From contig NZ_JADOVI010000011.1 of NCBI RefSeq assembly GCF_015752155.1, positions 62,001 through 126,000 on the forward strand: a stretch of 64,000 nucleotides of DNA. Reading direction: 5' to 3'. Position 1 is the first letter of the stretch; each line of letters begins with the position of its first letter. This DNA is from Cryobacterium sp. MP_M3. GTDB taxonomy: Bacteria; Actinomycetota; Actinomycetes; Actinomycetales; Microbacteriaceae. The position numbers were made by a program, and so were the translations under genes. Positions 17,378-26,781 of the stretch are shown here, one piece after another. The notes beneath the pieces are model-generated. The model was not told the DNA's origin and ran no database searches. It saw only the letters and a program-made list of their open reading frames with translations.

Positions 17378-18463
17378 ATGGGTATCAAACGAACTCTGTT
17401 CCATGCCGCGGCCCTGGCCGCCCTGATCGTGCCGTCCGTCCTCGTCCCGTCGATCGCCGGCGCCACCACCGGACACGGGACCGACACGGAACCTGGCGTC
17501 GCCGAATTGCTCGTCTCCGGCCTCGAAGGCGCCAGCGGCGGCGGCATCGGACCCGATGGCGCGCTCTACGTCGCCGAGGGGACGACCGGCGACATCACCC
17601 GGATCGATCCCCGCACCGGCGACACGTCGACCTTCGCAACCGGCCTGCCGAAAGCCATGATCGGGCTCGGCGGCGTCATCGACGTCGCGTTCGTCGGCGA
17701 GACGGCCTATGCACTGGTCACCGTCGTCGGCCCGGATGCCGGCGGGAACCAGATCGACGGCATCTACCGGATCGACGGCCCGAACACCTTCACGGTCATC
17801 GCCGACCTGGGGGAATACTCGCGCACGCATCCGCCGGCCACCGAGTACTTCCTTGATCGCGGTGTGCAGTTCGCCCTGCAGCCGGTTCGGGGCGGTTTCC
17901 TCGTCTCCGACGGCCATCACAACCGGGTGTTGTCGGTGTCGAGGTCGGGCGAGGTGAGCGAACTCATCGCGTTCGGCAACATCGTCCCGACCGGACTCGC
18001 CGTCGCCGACAAGACCGTGTATCTGGCCGAGGCGGGGCCCGTCCCACATAACCCCGCCGACGGCAAGGTTGTCTCGTTCCCGCTCAGAAACCCGGGCACC
18101 GAGGACGTGACCGACGTGGCCTCGGGGTTCAGCCTGCTTGTCGACGTGGAATTCGGGCGCTGCGGCGTGCTCTATGCCCTCTCCCAGGGCGATTCGCCGG
18201 GGAACGTCCCCGCCGGCTCCCCGGCACTGCCGAACAGCGGCGAACTGCTCCGGGTGAACGACGACGGCACGTTCTCCGTCGTCACCGCCGATCTGAATCT
18301 GCCGACCTCCGTCGACTTCGTGCGGGACACCGCCCTGGTGGTCACCCACAACGGTGAGGTCTGGAAGATCCGGGGCGTATCGCGGGCGGCCGGCGATTCC
18401 GGGCGGAAGGGAGGCGACTGCCGCGGTCACGACCACGGCGCTGACGAAAATGGCGATAGCTGA
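17378..18463 (+). CDS. Secreted ScyD/ScyE family protein (beta-propeller)
   Basis: A 361-aa exported protein. Signal peptide: MGIKRTLFHAAALAALIVPSV up to about residue 30 (Ala-rich cleavage region before TTGHGT). The mature part has repeated propeller-like strands (GIGPDGALYVAEGTTGDITRID, GLAVADKTVYLAEAG, LYALSQG) as in ScyD/ScyE-type proteins, a group named after scytonemin-cluster proteins but widespread in actinobacteria with no proven function. The C-terminus is polar with a His-rich GHDHGAD tail. GGAGGG precedes ATG 17378. Likely binds or processes an extracellular ligand. Confidence 0.75.
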   Translation: MGIKRTLFHAAALAALIVPSVLVPSIAGATTGHGTDTEPGVAELLVSGLEGASGGGIGPDGALYVAEGTTGDITRIDPRTGDTSTFATGLPKAMIGLGGVIDVAFVGETAYALVTVVGPDAGGNQIDGIYRIDGPNTFTVIADLGEYSRTHPPATEYFLDRGVQFALQPVRGGFLVSDGHHNRVLSVSRSGEVSELIAFGNIVPTGLAVADKTVYLAEAGPVPHNPADGKVVSFPLRNPGTEDVTDVASGFSLLVDVEFGRCGVLYALSQGDSPGNVPAGSPALPNSGELLRVNDDGTFSVVTADLNLPTSVDFVRDTALVVTHNGEVWKIRGVSRAAGDSGRKGGDCRGHDHGADENGDS

Positions 18464-18535
18464 CGACTGCTGATTCGCGCCTGGCCGACCGGCTGACTGA
18501 TCGCCAACCCGTCAGACCACCCGTGCGGCGGCAGG

Positions 18536-20140
18536 TCAGGAGTCTTCGAGCACCGCCATCGCCGCGTTGTGCCCGCCGATCCCGCTCACCCCGCCGCCGC
18601 GCCGCGCCCCCGCGCCGCAGATCAGGATCCGCGGGTGCGCGGTGGCGACGCCCCAGCGCAGGGCCGGGGTGTCCCTCGGCTCGTCGTCTTCCAGGAACGG
18701 CCAGTCCAGCGGGCCGTGGAAGATGTTGCCGCCCGGCAGGTTGAGGGCATGCTCGAGGTCGAGCGTGGTCTTCGTCTCCACGCAGGGGTTCCCCTCGGCA
18801 TCCGTCAGCAGCAGGTCCTCGATCGGCTCGGCGAGCACCGAATTGAGTGAGGCCAGCACGGCCGCCTGGAGCCTGGCCCGGGTTGCGTCGTTGTTCTCGT
18901 CGCTCAACCAGCGGTTCGGCGCGTGCAGCCCGAACACGGTGAGGGTCTGCGCGCCGGCCTCGACGAGCTCCGGCGAGAGGATGCTCGGGTCGGTCAGCGA
19001 GTGACAGTAGATCTCGCAGGGCAGCAGCTCGGGGATCACCCCGCGGACGGCCTGGTCCCAGGCGCCCTCCAACTGGCTGAACGTCTCGTTGATGTGGAAG
19101 GTGCCGCCGAATGCGGCCTCGGGCGAGACCGACGGGTCGCGAAGCTTCGGCAGCCGGGCGAGCAGCAGGTTCACCTTGACCTGGGCACCCTCCGGCTTGT
19201 CGACGGCCGGGGCCGGCGACGAAGCCGGTGACTGGTCCTGCTCGCTGCCGGCCGCCGCCGCGAGGAGCCCCTGCAGGACCCAGGGGGCGACGTTGGAGAG
19301 CACATGCCGGCCGGCGACGACGCGTTCCACGTCACCGCGGCGGTACCGCACCTCGCCGTCGGGGCTGACCGAGGTGACCAGCGCCTCGGTGACGATGCGG
19401 ACGCCGGCCTGGCGGGCGGCATTCTCGAGGGCGCCAGTGACGGCTCCCATCCCGCCGATGGGCACGTCCCAGTCCCCGGTCTCGTTCCCGATGACGTGGT
19501 AGAGGAAACACCGGTTGGCATCGAGGGACGGGTCGTCCGTCGAGGTGAACGTGCCGATCAGGCCATCGGTGGCGACGACGCCGCGCACCAGGTCGTTTGC
19601 GAACCGTTCGGTGATGGCCGCGCCGAGGGGGCGCTCGATGAACTGGTCCCAGACGGCGTCGTCCCCGACCAGCCGGCGGGCCTCCGAGCGGGTCGGCAGC
19701 GGCTCGCAGACCGTGGGGAAGAGAGCCCTCGCGAGGGATTCCGTGTCGCGGTAGAACGCGTTCCAGGCATCGAAATCATCGCCGGCGCCGACCCGGTCGA
19801 AGCTCGTGCGAGTGGCGGCGTCGTCGCCGCGGTCGACCAGCAGGCCGCCGGTGGTGTCGGCGGGGTCGGGCGTGTACGAGGAATAACGCCGCCGGGCGAG
19901 CTCGATCGACAGGCCCAGTTCGTCGATGATCCGCTGGGGGAGCAGGCTGACCAGGTAGGAGTAGCGGGACAGCCGCGCGTCGACGCCGGGGAAGGCCTCG
20001 GCAGAGATGGCCGCGCCGCCGACGTGGTCGTCGCGCTCGAGCAGGATCACGCTCTTCCCGGCCAGGGCAAGGTAGGCGGCGGCGGTGAGGCCGTTGTGTC
20101 CGCCGCCGACAATCACGACGTCGTGAGTGGGTTCAGTCAT
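18536..20140 (-). CDS. FAD-dependent oxidoreductase, phytoene dehydrogenase-like
   Basis: A 534-aa NAD(P)/FAD oxidoreductase of the CrtI/PYROXD2-like group. N-terminal dinucleotide fold DVVIVGGGHNGLTAAAYLALAG and LLERDDHVGG are textbook; a GGMGAVTGAL motif and C-terminal AGARRGGGVSGIGGHNAA FAD-contact segment follow. Members desaturate or isomerise polyenes or amines; there is no carotenoid cluster here, so a carotenoid role is not supported. The gene overlaps the upstream NAD-binding gene by 8 bp, making an operon. Confidence 0.85.
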   Translation of the reverse strand: MTEPTHDVVIVGGGHNGLTAAAYLALAGKSVILLERDDHVGGAAISAEAFPGVDARLSRYSYLVSLLPQRIIDELGLSIELARRRYSSYTPDPADTTGGLLVDRGDDAATRTSFDRVGAGDDFDAWNAFYRDTESLARALFPTVCEPLPTRSEARRLVGDDAVWDQFIERPLGAAITERFANDLVRGVVATDGLIGTFTSTDDPSLDANRCFLYHVIGNETGDWDVPIGGMGAVTGALENAARQAGVRIVTEALVTSVSPDGEVRYRRGDVERVVAGRHVLSNVAPWVLQGLLAAAAGSEQDQSPASSPAPAVDKPEGAQVKVNLLLARLPKLRDPSVSPEAAFGGTFHINETFSQLEGAWDQAVRGVIPELLPCEIYCHSLTDPSILSPELVEAGAQTLTVFGLHAPNRWLSDENNDATRARLQAAVLASLNSVLAEPIEDLLLTDAEGNPCVETKTTLDLEHALNLPGGNIFHGPLDWPFLEDDEPRDTPALRWGVATAHPRILICGAGARRGGGVSGIGGHNAAMAVLEDS

Positions 20141-20885
20141 GCCTCGAGACTAGCCAGTCCTCGAATCGAACCGGGTCGACTCTGGCCAACGCGCCGGGAA
20201 GGAGAGCGCCGTGGGCGATGGCCGCGCCGAGGACCGGGACGCCGATCACCCGGGCCAGCGGTTCCTCGATGGCGGCCAGGCGACGGGCCAGGTCGGCCAG
20301 GTCGTGCCGCTCCGGCCCGGCGATCGTTCTCAGGATGCCCGGCCGGTGTCCCTCGGCGACGACGTCGGCCAGGTACGCGGCCACCGAGCCGGCGGCGACC
20401 GGCTGGGCGAGCATCCGCGGCACGAACGCGACCCGTCCCAGCCGGATCTGGTGCAGCAGCGAGCGAGCCAGCTCGAACCATTGCGCTGACGACACCACCG
20501 TCGCGGGCACGGCCGCGGCGCGGTAGACGGCCTCCTGCGCGGCCTTGCCCCGGTAGTATCCGAGCCGGGAGCCGACCCCCGGGTCGGTCACATTCACGAT
20601 CGACAGGCAGACCAGGTGCCGGACGTTCGCGGCCAGGGCGGCGTCGGTGACCTGGCGCGCGGCCGTGGTGAAGAACACGGTGGCTTTCCGGGCCGACAGC
20701 GTGGGCTGGTTGAGGCAATCGAGCACGGTGTCCGCTCCGGCGAATGCCGCCGCGAGGCCTTCCCCGGTGACGACGTCGACCCCCGTCGACCGGGAGACGC
20801 GCCCCACGCTGTGGTCCCGGGACTCCAGCACACTGGAGACCCGACGGCCCATCTCTCCCGTCGCCCCGAGGACAATCACTCGCAC
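20133..20885 (-). CDS. NAD(P)-binding NmrA/SDR-like protein
   Basis: A 250-aa atypical short-chain dehydrogenase. It starts MRVIVLGATGEMGRRV, a GATGxxG nucleotide-binding loop, and continues with DTVLDCLNQP and HLVCLSIVNV strands as in NmrA/YwnB-type proteins. The catalytic YxxxK is not obvious, which suggests a sensor or an isomerase-like role rather than a classical reductase. First gene of the pair with the flavoprotein that follows (8-bp overlap). Confidence 0.8.
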   Translation of the reverse strand: MRVIVLGATGEMGRRVSSVLESRDHSVGRVSRSTGVDVVTGEGLAAAFAGADTVLDCLNQPTLSARKATVFFTTAARQVTDAALAANVRHLVCLSIVNVTDPGVGSRLGYYRGKAAQEAVYRAAAVPATVVSSAQWFELARSLLHQIRLGRVAFVPRMLAQPVAAGSVAAYLADVVAEGHRPGILRTIAGPERHDLADLARRLAAIEEPLARVIGVPVLGAAIAHGALLPGALARVDPVRFEDWLVSRHD

Positions 20886-20894
20886 GCGGGCAGC

Positions 20895-21824
20895 CTACAA
20901 CGCCGGCCCGGAACGAGGGGTCGGCCCGGCCACCAGTCCGACGGCCCTGGCCAGCGCGTCGCGCACGGCGAGCACGCCGGGCCGGCTGGCACTCGAGCGC
21001 CGGGTCGCGGAGAACACCGTGCGGTTCGGCCGGCCGGGCAGGTCGACCAGGTGCACGGTGGGCTCCTGGCCCGCCCAGATCAGGTCGGGCAGGATGCCGA
21101 CGGCGTTGCCGGATTCGATCAACCGGATGTGCGCGATCAGGTCCGCGGTCTCGAACCGCACGTCCGGCTCGAAACCGGCCGACCGGCAGAGCTGCCTGGC
21201 CCAGTGCCGCGACGCCGTGCCCTGCGGCTCCATCACCCAGGGCAGGCTCGCCGCCTCCTCGAGCGACGCGGGAGCGCTGCGGCCGGCGTGCGGCGGAGGC
21301 ACGGCGAGCCGGAGCGCATCCGTCGACAGGTTCACCCGGTCGAGGTCGGGCCAGTGCGCGCGGGTGTGGCCCGGGTACTGCTCGGCCAGCACGAGGTCGA
21401 AGTCGCGGGCGGAGACCTCGAACAAACCGCGCTCCGGTTCGCGTTCGGTCACCTCCACCCGGAGGCCGGGGAACTCGCCGGCCAGCAGGGTGAGCGCCTG
21501 CGGGATCAGGGCGTGCGCGGCGGACTGGAACAGGGCCACCCGGACCGTGCCAGACACGGTCGTCAGGGACGCCGTCATCTCGGCCTCGGCCAGCTCCAGG
21601 CGCTCGAGGAGGTGGGTCGTGTGCTCGACCAGCACCTCGGCCTGCGGGGTGAGCCGCACCCGGCGGCCCACCTTCTGCAGGAGCGGAACCCCGGCCTCCT
21701 TCTCGAGCAGGGCGAGCTGCTGGGAGACGGCCGAGGGGCTGTAGGCCAGGGCCTCGGCCACCCCGGCGAGGGTGCCCCGGATCTTCAGTTCGCGCAGCAG
21801 CCGCAGGCGGCGGACATCCAGCAT
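20895..21824 (-). CDS. LysR family regulator divergent from putA
   Basis: A 309-aa LysR protein with winged helix MLDVRRLRLLRELKIRGTLAGVAEALAYSPSAVSQQLALLEKE and a LysR substrate-binding domain. ATG 21824 is preceded by GGAGGAGG; a GTG two codons upstream is an alternative. It is divergently arranged with putA across 152 bp holding a LysR-like box, so it is the likely proline-responsive activator of putA and of itself. That link is inference from position. Confidence 0.85.
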   Translation of the reverse strand: MLDVRRLRLLRELKIRGTLAGVAEALAYSPSAVSQQLALLEKEAGVPLLQKVGRRVRLTPQAEVLVEHTTHLLERLELAEAEMTASLTTVSGTVRVALFQSAAHALIPQALTLLAGEFPGLRVEVTEREPERGLFEVSARDFDLVLAEQYPGHTRAHWPDLDRVNLSTDALRLAVPPPHAGRSAPASLEEAASLPWVMEPQGTASRHWARQLCRSAGFEPDVRFETADLIAHIRLIESGNAVGILPDLIWAGQEPTVHLVDLPGRPNRTVFSATRRSSASRPGVLAVRDALARAVGLVAGPTPRSGPAL

Positions 21825-21849
21825 GGCCACCTCCTCCGGCTCGATCTCG

Positions 21850-21867
21850 TTAGATCAGTAATCCTAA
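21850..21867. promoter_or_regulatory. LysR-type box between the regulator and putA
   Basis: TTAG and CTAA are inverted across ten bases, fitting the T-N11-A rule for LysR binding sites. The surrounding stretch 21845-21905 is markedly A/T-rich for this genome, as expected of a shared divergent promoter. Assignment rests on position and symmetry. Confidence 0.45.
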
Positions 21868-21976
21868 TGAATATCGATCAAGAAGAATCGCTTTTGCTAA
21901 ACGAATGGGGGAGGCACACTGAAAACAGAATCCTCTGGTATGAGGCGTGCCGAAACGAAAGACTAACCTCGTGACC

Positions 21977-24900
21977 ATGACCAACCCTTCTCCCCACGTG
22001 CAGCAGGACCTGAGCGCCGAGGTCGTCGCGCTCGTCAAGAAATGGCTCGCCGACAGCGCCACCATCCCCGCCGATGTGTCGGCCGAACGCCTCGCCGGCG
22101 TGCTCAAGGACCCGAACGGACTCGACTTCACCGTCGGCTTCGTCGACGGCGTGATGCGGCCGGAGGACCTGATGGTCGCCGGCTACAACCTGCAGACAGT
22201 GGCGAAGAAGGCGCCGGGATTCCTTCCGTCGTACATGCGCGGGGCGATCGGCCTCGGCGGGGTGCTCGGCCCCGTGCTGCCCTGGGTGGTCATCCCCGCC
22301 GCCCGCAAGGTGCTGCGCCAGATGGTCGGACACCTCGTCGTCGACGCCACGCCCGACAAGCTGGGCCCGGCGATCGCCCACCTGCGGGAGTCCGGCAACC
22401 GCCTCAACATCAACCTGCTCGGCGAGGCCGTTCTCGGTGAGAAAGAGGCCCTCCGCCGCCTGGACGGCACCCGGGCGCTGCTGCTGCGGGGCGACGTGGA
22501 CTACGTCTCGATCAAGGTGTCGTCGATCGCCAGCCAGCTCTCGATGTGGTCCTTCGATGAAGCCGTGAACCGGGTCGTCGAACGCCTCACCCCGCTCTAC
22601 GAACTGGCATCGGCCTCTGCCACGCCCAAGTTCATCAACCTGGATATGGAGGAGTACCGCGACCTCGACCTCACGATCGCGGTCTTCGAGCGCATCCTCG
22701 ACCTGCCCCAGCTGCTTCACCTCGAGGCCGGCATCGTTCTGCAGGCCTACCTGCCCGATGCGCTCGCCGCGCTGCAGGGCCTGACCCACTGGTCCCAGCG
22801 CCGCCGCGCCGCCGGGGGAGCCCCGATCAAGGTGCGCGTCGTCAAGGGCGCCAACCTCGCCATGGAGCACGTGGACGCGGCCGTGCATGACTGGCCGCTC
22901 GCGACCTACGGCACCAAGCAGGACAGCGACACGAACTACAAGCGCGTGCTGAGCTGGGCGCTCACCCCCCAGAACACGGATGCCGTCAAGATCGGCGTCG
23001 CCGGCCACAACCTCTTCGACGTGGCCTGGGCCCACCTCCTCTCCAAGCAGCGGGGCGTCGACGACCGGGTCGAGTTCGAGATGCTGCTCGGCATGGCCAC
23101 CAGCCAGGCCGACGCCGTGCGCAAGGATGTCGGACGCCTGCTGCTGTACACGCCGGTCGTGAACCCGGCCGAATTCGACGTGGCCATCAGCTACCTGATC
23201 CGCCGCCTCGAGGAGAACGCCAGCCAGGACAACTTCATGTCCGCCGTGTTCGAACTGACCACGACGCCCGCCCTGTTCGAGCGGGAGAAGCAGCGCTTCC
23301 TCGCCTCGCTCGCGGCTCTCGACACCGTCGTGCCGAAGCCCAACCGCAGCCAGGATCGCTCCGCGGTGACCCAGCTCGAGGCCGAGGCCCGGGCCGAGGA
23401 CGCGGCCGACGACAGTGAGGCCGATGCCGGCCTCACCGCCGCGGTGCTCGGCCTCACCCGCGGATCGGTCTCCGCCGCCCTGGACCCGGATGCCGCGCCC
23501 GGCGCCGCTGCGCCGGCTGCGGCCCGGTCCGGCTTCCACAACGAGCCCGACACCGACCCGTCGATGCCCGCGAACCGCGCCTGGGGCCGTCGCATCCTGG
23601 CCCGCGTCGAATCCTCCCGGCTCGGCGTGGACGCCATCGTCGAGGCCGCCGTGACCGATGCCGACCAGCTCGACCGGTTGATCGCATCCGTCGCCGCCAG
23701 CGGCGAGGCCTGGGGCCGGCTGCCCGGCGCCGAACGGGCCGCGGTGCTGCACCGCGCCGGCCTCGCGCTCGCCGCGAACCGCGACCGCCTGATCGAGGTG
23801 ATGGCCGCCGAGACCGGCAAGACCATCGCCGAGGCCGATCCTGAAGTCAGCGAGGCGATCGACTTCGCGCACTACTACGCGGAGCGGGCGAAGGGCCTCG
23901 ACGCCGTGCAGGGCGCGATCTTCGTGCCGCCCGCACTCACCGTCGTCACCCCGCCGTGGAACTTCCCGGTCGCGATCTCGGCCGGCGGCGTTCTCGCCGC
24001 CCTCGCCGCCGGCTCCGGCGTGATCGTCAAGCCCGCCAAGCTTGCCCAGCGCACCGGCGCCGTCATGGTCGAGGCGCTCTGGGAGGCCGGGGTTCCCCGC
24101 GAGCTGCTCGCGCTCGTCGACCTCGCCGACCGCGCGCTCGGCACCCAGCTCATCTCGCACCCGGCCGTCGACCGGGTCATCCTGACCGGCGCCTACGAGA
24201 CCGCCCAGCTCTTCCGCAGCTTCCGGGAGGACCTGCCGCTGCTCGCCGAGACAAGCGGCAAGAACGCCATCATCGTCACCCCGTCCGCCGACCTCGACCT
24301 CGCCGCGATCGACGTGATCAAGAGCGCCTTCGGCCACGCCGGCCAGAAGTGCTCCGCCGCGAGCCTGGTCATCCTCGTCGGCTCCGTCGCCAAGTCGGAG
24401 CGTTTCCTGCGCCAGCTGGTGGATGCCGCGACCTCGCTGCGGGTGGGCTGGCCGGCCGACCCGACCACCCAGATGGGCCCGATCATCGAACCGGCGGAGG
24501 GAAAGCTGCTGCACGCCCTCACCACGCTCGGTGCCGAGGAGAGCTGGCTGGTCGAGCCTGAGCGGCTGGACGAAGAGGGCAAACTGTGGTCGCCCGGCAT
24601 CCGCACCGGCGTCGCCCCCGGCTCCTACTTCCACCTCACCGAGTTCTTCGGCCCGGTGCTCGGCGTCATGCACGCCCGCAACCTCGCCGAGGCCATCCGG
24701 TTCCAGAACGCGGTCGACTACGGTCTCACCTCCGGCCTGCACTCGCTCGACCCGGCCGAACTGGCCGAATGGCTCGACACGATCGAGGCCGGCAACCTCT
24801 ATGTGAACCGCGGCATCACCGGCGCGATCGTGCAGCGCCAGCCGTTCGGCGGCTGGAAGCGCTCGGCCGTCGGCCCCGGCACCAAGGCGGGCGGACCGAA

Positions 24901-25585
24901 CTACCTGTTCGGGCTCGGCAGCTGGGTGACCAACCCCGGCCGGAACAGCTCGACCCTGCACCTGCGCGGTTTGGAACAGCGCGTCACCGACGTGATCGAA
25001 GGCTCGCAGCCGGTGCTCGACTACGCCGACTTCGATGTGCTGCGCCGGGCGGCCCTGAGCGACGCCCTTGCCTGGCGCGAAGAGTTCGGCGCGGTGAAGG
25101 ACGTGTCGAACCTCGGCTACGAGCGCAACCTGTTCCGCTACCTCCCGCTTCCGGTCACGGTGCGCCTGGCCGAGGACGGCACGCTCTCGAACCTGCTCCG
25201 GGTGATCGCCGCGGCGACCCTCTCGAAGTCCCGCTTCGTGGTGTCCAGCGCCATCCCGGTGCCGCCGATCGTGCGGGGACACCTCGCCGACCGGGAGATC
25301 CCGGTCACCGTCGAGAGCGACGCCGAGTGGCTCGAGCGCGCCGCAGCCGGCGGCATCACGACCTCACGGGTGCGCCTGATCGGGGGAACCCCCCTCGCCG
25401 GGGCGACGGATGCCGCATCCGCCCTCGCCCACGCCCTCGACGGCAGTCCCGACATCGCCGTCTACTCGCACCCCGTGACCCAGGCCGGCCGGGTGGAACT
25501 GCTGCCGTTCCTGCGGGAGCAGGCGATCTCGATCACGGCCCACCGCTTCGGCAACCCGAGCACCCTCTCCGACGGCGTCATCTAG
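21977..25585 (+). CDS. putA: Bifunctional proline dehydrogenase / L-glutamate-gamma-semialdehyde dehydrogenase
   Basis: A 1202-aa two-domain enzyme that oxidises proline to P5C with FAD and then to glutamate with NAD. Residues about 1-470 form the proline dehydrogenase barrel (DYVSIKVSSI, YLPDALAALQGL, RVVKGANLAMEH, NTDAVKIGVAGHNL). A loose, Ala/Asp-rich linker (about 450-540) leads to the aldehyde dehydrogenase with TPPWNFPVAI, general-base E758 in LLAETSGKN and nucleophile C792 in AGQKCSAAS, then QPFGGWKRSA. There is no N-terminal ribbon-helix-helix DNA-binding domain, so it is not a self-repressor; a divergent LysR gene probably controls it. GTG 21971 is an alternative start. Confidence 0.95.
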   Translation: MTNPSPHVQQDLSAEVVALVKKWLADSATIPADVSAERLAGVLKDPNGLDFTVGFVDGVMRPEDLMVAGYNLQTVAKKAPGFLPSYMRGAIGLGGVLGPVLPWVVIPAARKVLRQMVGHLVVDATPDKLGPAIAHLRESGNRLNINLLGEAVLGEKEALRRLDGTRALLLRGDVDYVSIKVSSIASQLSMWSFDEAVNRVVERLTPLYELASASATPKFINLDMEEYRDLDLTIAVFERILDLPQLLHLEAGIVLQAYLPDALAALQGLTHWSQRRRAAGGAPIKVRVVKGANLAMEHVDAAVHDWPLATYGTKQDSDTNYKRVLSWALTPQNTDAVKIGVAGHNLFDVAWAHLLSKQRGVDDRVEFEMLLGMATSQADAVRKDVGRLLLYTPVVNPAEFDVAISYLIRRLEENASQDNFMSAVFELTTTPALFEREKQRFLASLAALDTVVPKPNRSQDRSAVTQLEAEARAEDAADDSEADAGLTAAVLGLTRGSVSAALDPDAAPGAAAPAAARSGFHNEPDTDPSMPANRAWGRRILARVESSRLGVDAIVEAAVTDADQLDRLIASVAASGEAWGRLPGAERAAVLHRAGLALAANRDRLIEVMAAETGKTIAEADPEVSEAIDFAHYYAERAKGLDAVQGAIFVPPALTVVTPPWNFPVAISAGGVLAALAAGSGVIVKPAKLAQRTGAVMVEALWEAGVPRELLALVDLADRALGTQLISHPAVDRVILTGAYETAQLFRSFREDLPLLAETSGKNAIIVTPSADLDLAAIDVIKSAFGHAGQKCSAASLVILVGSVAKSERFLRQLVDAATSLRVGWPADPTTQMGPIIEPAEGKLLHALTTLGAEESWLVEPERLDEEGKLWSPGIRTGVAPGSYFHLTEFFGPVLGVMHARNLAEAIRFQNAVDYGLTSGLHSLDPAELAEWLDTIEAGNLYVNRGITGAIVQRQPFGGWKRSAVGPGTKAGGPNYLFGLGSWVTNPGRNSSTLHLRGLEQRVTDVIEGSQPVLDYADFDVLRRAALSDALAWREEFGAVKDVSNLGYERNLFRYLPLPVTVRLAEDGTLSNLLRVIAAATLSKSRFVVSSAIPVPPIVRGHLADREIPVTVESDAEWLERAAAGGITTSRVRLIGGTPLAGATDAASALAHALDGSPDIAVYSHPVTQAGRVELLPFLREQAISITAHRFGNPSTLSDGVI

Positions 25586-25612
25586 GCGCCTCTCCCTGTC
25601 CCGCGCGAGAGA

Positions 25613-25648
25613 GGCCGCCAACGCGCGTAAAATGGAGCGTTGGCGGCC
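25613..25648 (+). terminator. Perfect 12-bp stem-loop between putA and oleA
   Basis: GGCCGCCAACGC (25613-25624) pairs without mismatch with 25637-25648, loop of 12 bases containing TAAAAT. It starts 28 bp after the putA stop, so it may terminate putA; no U-tract follows. The loop TAAAAT could instead be a -10 box for the ole operon. Confidence 0.5.
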
Positions 25649-25758
25649 GCACTCCGGGGCGGCGTGTACAGCGGGCACCGGACAACGATCAGGTTTCTGA
25701 TGGAGGATATCCGAGGCCCCGGCTCGCCGCGGCCGCAAACTCGACAGGGGAACCACAG

Positions 25759-26781
25759 TTGGACGGAAACGCAACGACGACGCACACCAACGTCGCCCTG
25801 CTGTCGGTCACGAGCATGCTCGCGCCACGCATCACGACGTCGGCGGAGATCGACAGCCGGCTGAAGCCCGCCCTCAAACGGCTGAGGCTCCCGACCGGGC
25901 TGCTCCAGCGCGTCGCCGGGGTGCAGGAACGGCGCAACTGGGATGAGGGCACCACCTTCGATGACGCCGCGGTCATCGCCGGCAAGCGCGCCCTGCACGA
26001 GGCCGGGATCGAACCGGGCCAGGTCGGCCTGCTGATCAACACCTCGGTCACCCGCAAGCACCTCGAGCCGTCGGTCGCCGTGCGCATCCACCACGGCCTC
26101 GGCCTGCCGTCCTCGGCCACCAACTTCGACATCGCGAACGCCTGCCTCGGCTTCGTGAACGGGATGACCCTGGCCGCGCAGCTGATCGACTCCGGCCAGG
26201 TCGACTATGCGGTCGTGATCGACGGCGAGGACGCCGACGAGATCCAGACCAACACGATCGAGCGGCTCGGCCGGCCCTCCATTTCTCGCAAGGACTTCAT
26301 GAGCGAGTTCGCGAGCCTCACCCTGGGCTCCGGCGCCGCCGCGGCCGTGCTCGGGCGGGCCGACCGGCATCCGGAGGGCCACCGCATGCTCGGCGGTGTG
26401 ACCCGCGCCGCGACCCAGTTCAACGGGCTCTGCGTCGGCAGCGTCGACGGCATGTTCACCGACGCGAAGGCGCTGCTCAAGGGCGGAATGGAACTCGTCG
26501 TCTCGGCCTGGACCGAGGCGAAGCGCGACTGGAACTGGTCGAGCATGGACCGCTACATCCTGCACCAGGTCTCGGATGTGCACACCGACGCGATCGTGAA
26601 GGCCACCGGCCTCGACCGCACGCGGGTGCCGCTCACCTACCCCCTGTTCGGCAACGTCGGCCCGGCTTCGATCCCGATCACCCTCGCGGAAGAGGCCAGG
26701 ACCCTCCAGCCGGGCAACCGGGTGCTGCTGATGGGCGTCGGCAGCGGCCTGAACACCGCCATGATGGAACTCGCCTGGTGA
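25759..26781 (+). CDS. oleA: OleA: long-chain acyl-CoA head-to-head condensing thiolase-like enzyme
   Basis: A 340-aa KAS III-like enzyme. Catalytic triad visible as C129 (IANACLGF), H269 (YILHQVSD) and N299 (FGNVGPASIPI). The sequence around RIHHGLGLPSSATNFD and EIQTNTIERL is that of OleA rather than FabH. OleA joins two fatty acyl-CoAs by non-decarboxylative Claisen condensation to a beta-keto acid. Start is TTG 25759 behind AGGGGAA; no ATG or GTG gives the right N-terminus. Its stop overlaps oleBC by 4 bp. The cluster oleA-oleBC-oleD identifies the pathway. Confidence 0.92.
   Translation: MDGNATTTHTNVALLSVTSMLAPRITTSAEIDSRLKPALKRLRLPTGLLQRVAGVQERRNWDEGTTFDDAAVIAGKRALHEAGIEPGQVGLLINTSVTRKHLEPSVAVRIHHGLGLPSSATNFDIANACLGFVNGMTLAAQLIDSGQVDYAVVIDGEDADEIQTNTIERLGRPSISRKDFMSEFASLTLGSGAAAAVLGRADRHPEGHRMLGGVTRAATQFNGLCVGSVDGMFTDAKALLKGGMELVVSAWTEAKRDWNWSSMDRYILHQVSDVHTDAIVKATGLDRTRVPLTYPLFGNVGPASIPITLAEEARTLQPGNRVLLMGVGSGLNTAMMELAW

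Noticed and set aside
18536-20140. Carotenoid biosynthesis gene (crtI)
   Set aside because: The protein has the CrtI-like fold, but no crtE, crtB or other pathway gene is near, and the pattern fits the PYROXD2-like group better.
21878-25282. Long open frame of over 1100 codons on the minus strand opposite putA
   Set aside because: Composition is that of a GC-rich shadow (Gly/Arg/Asp/Val bias, no family motif) and the plus strand codes an unmistakable PutA.
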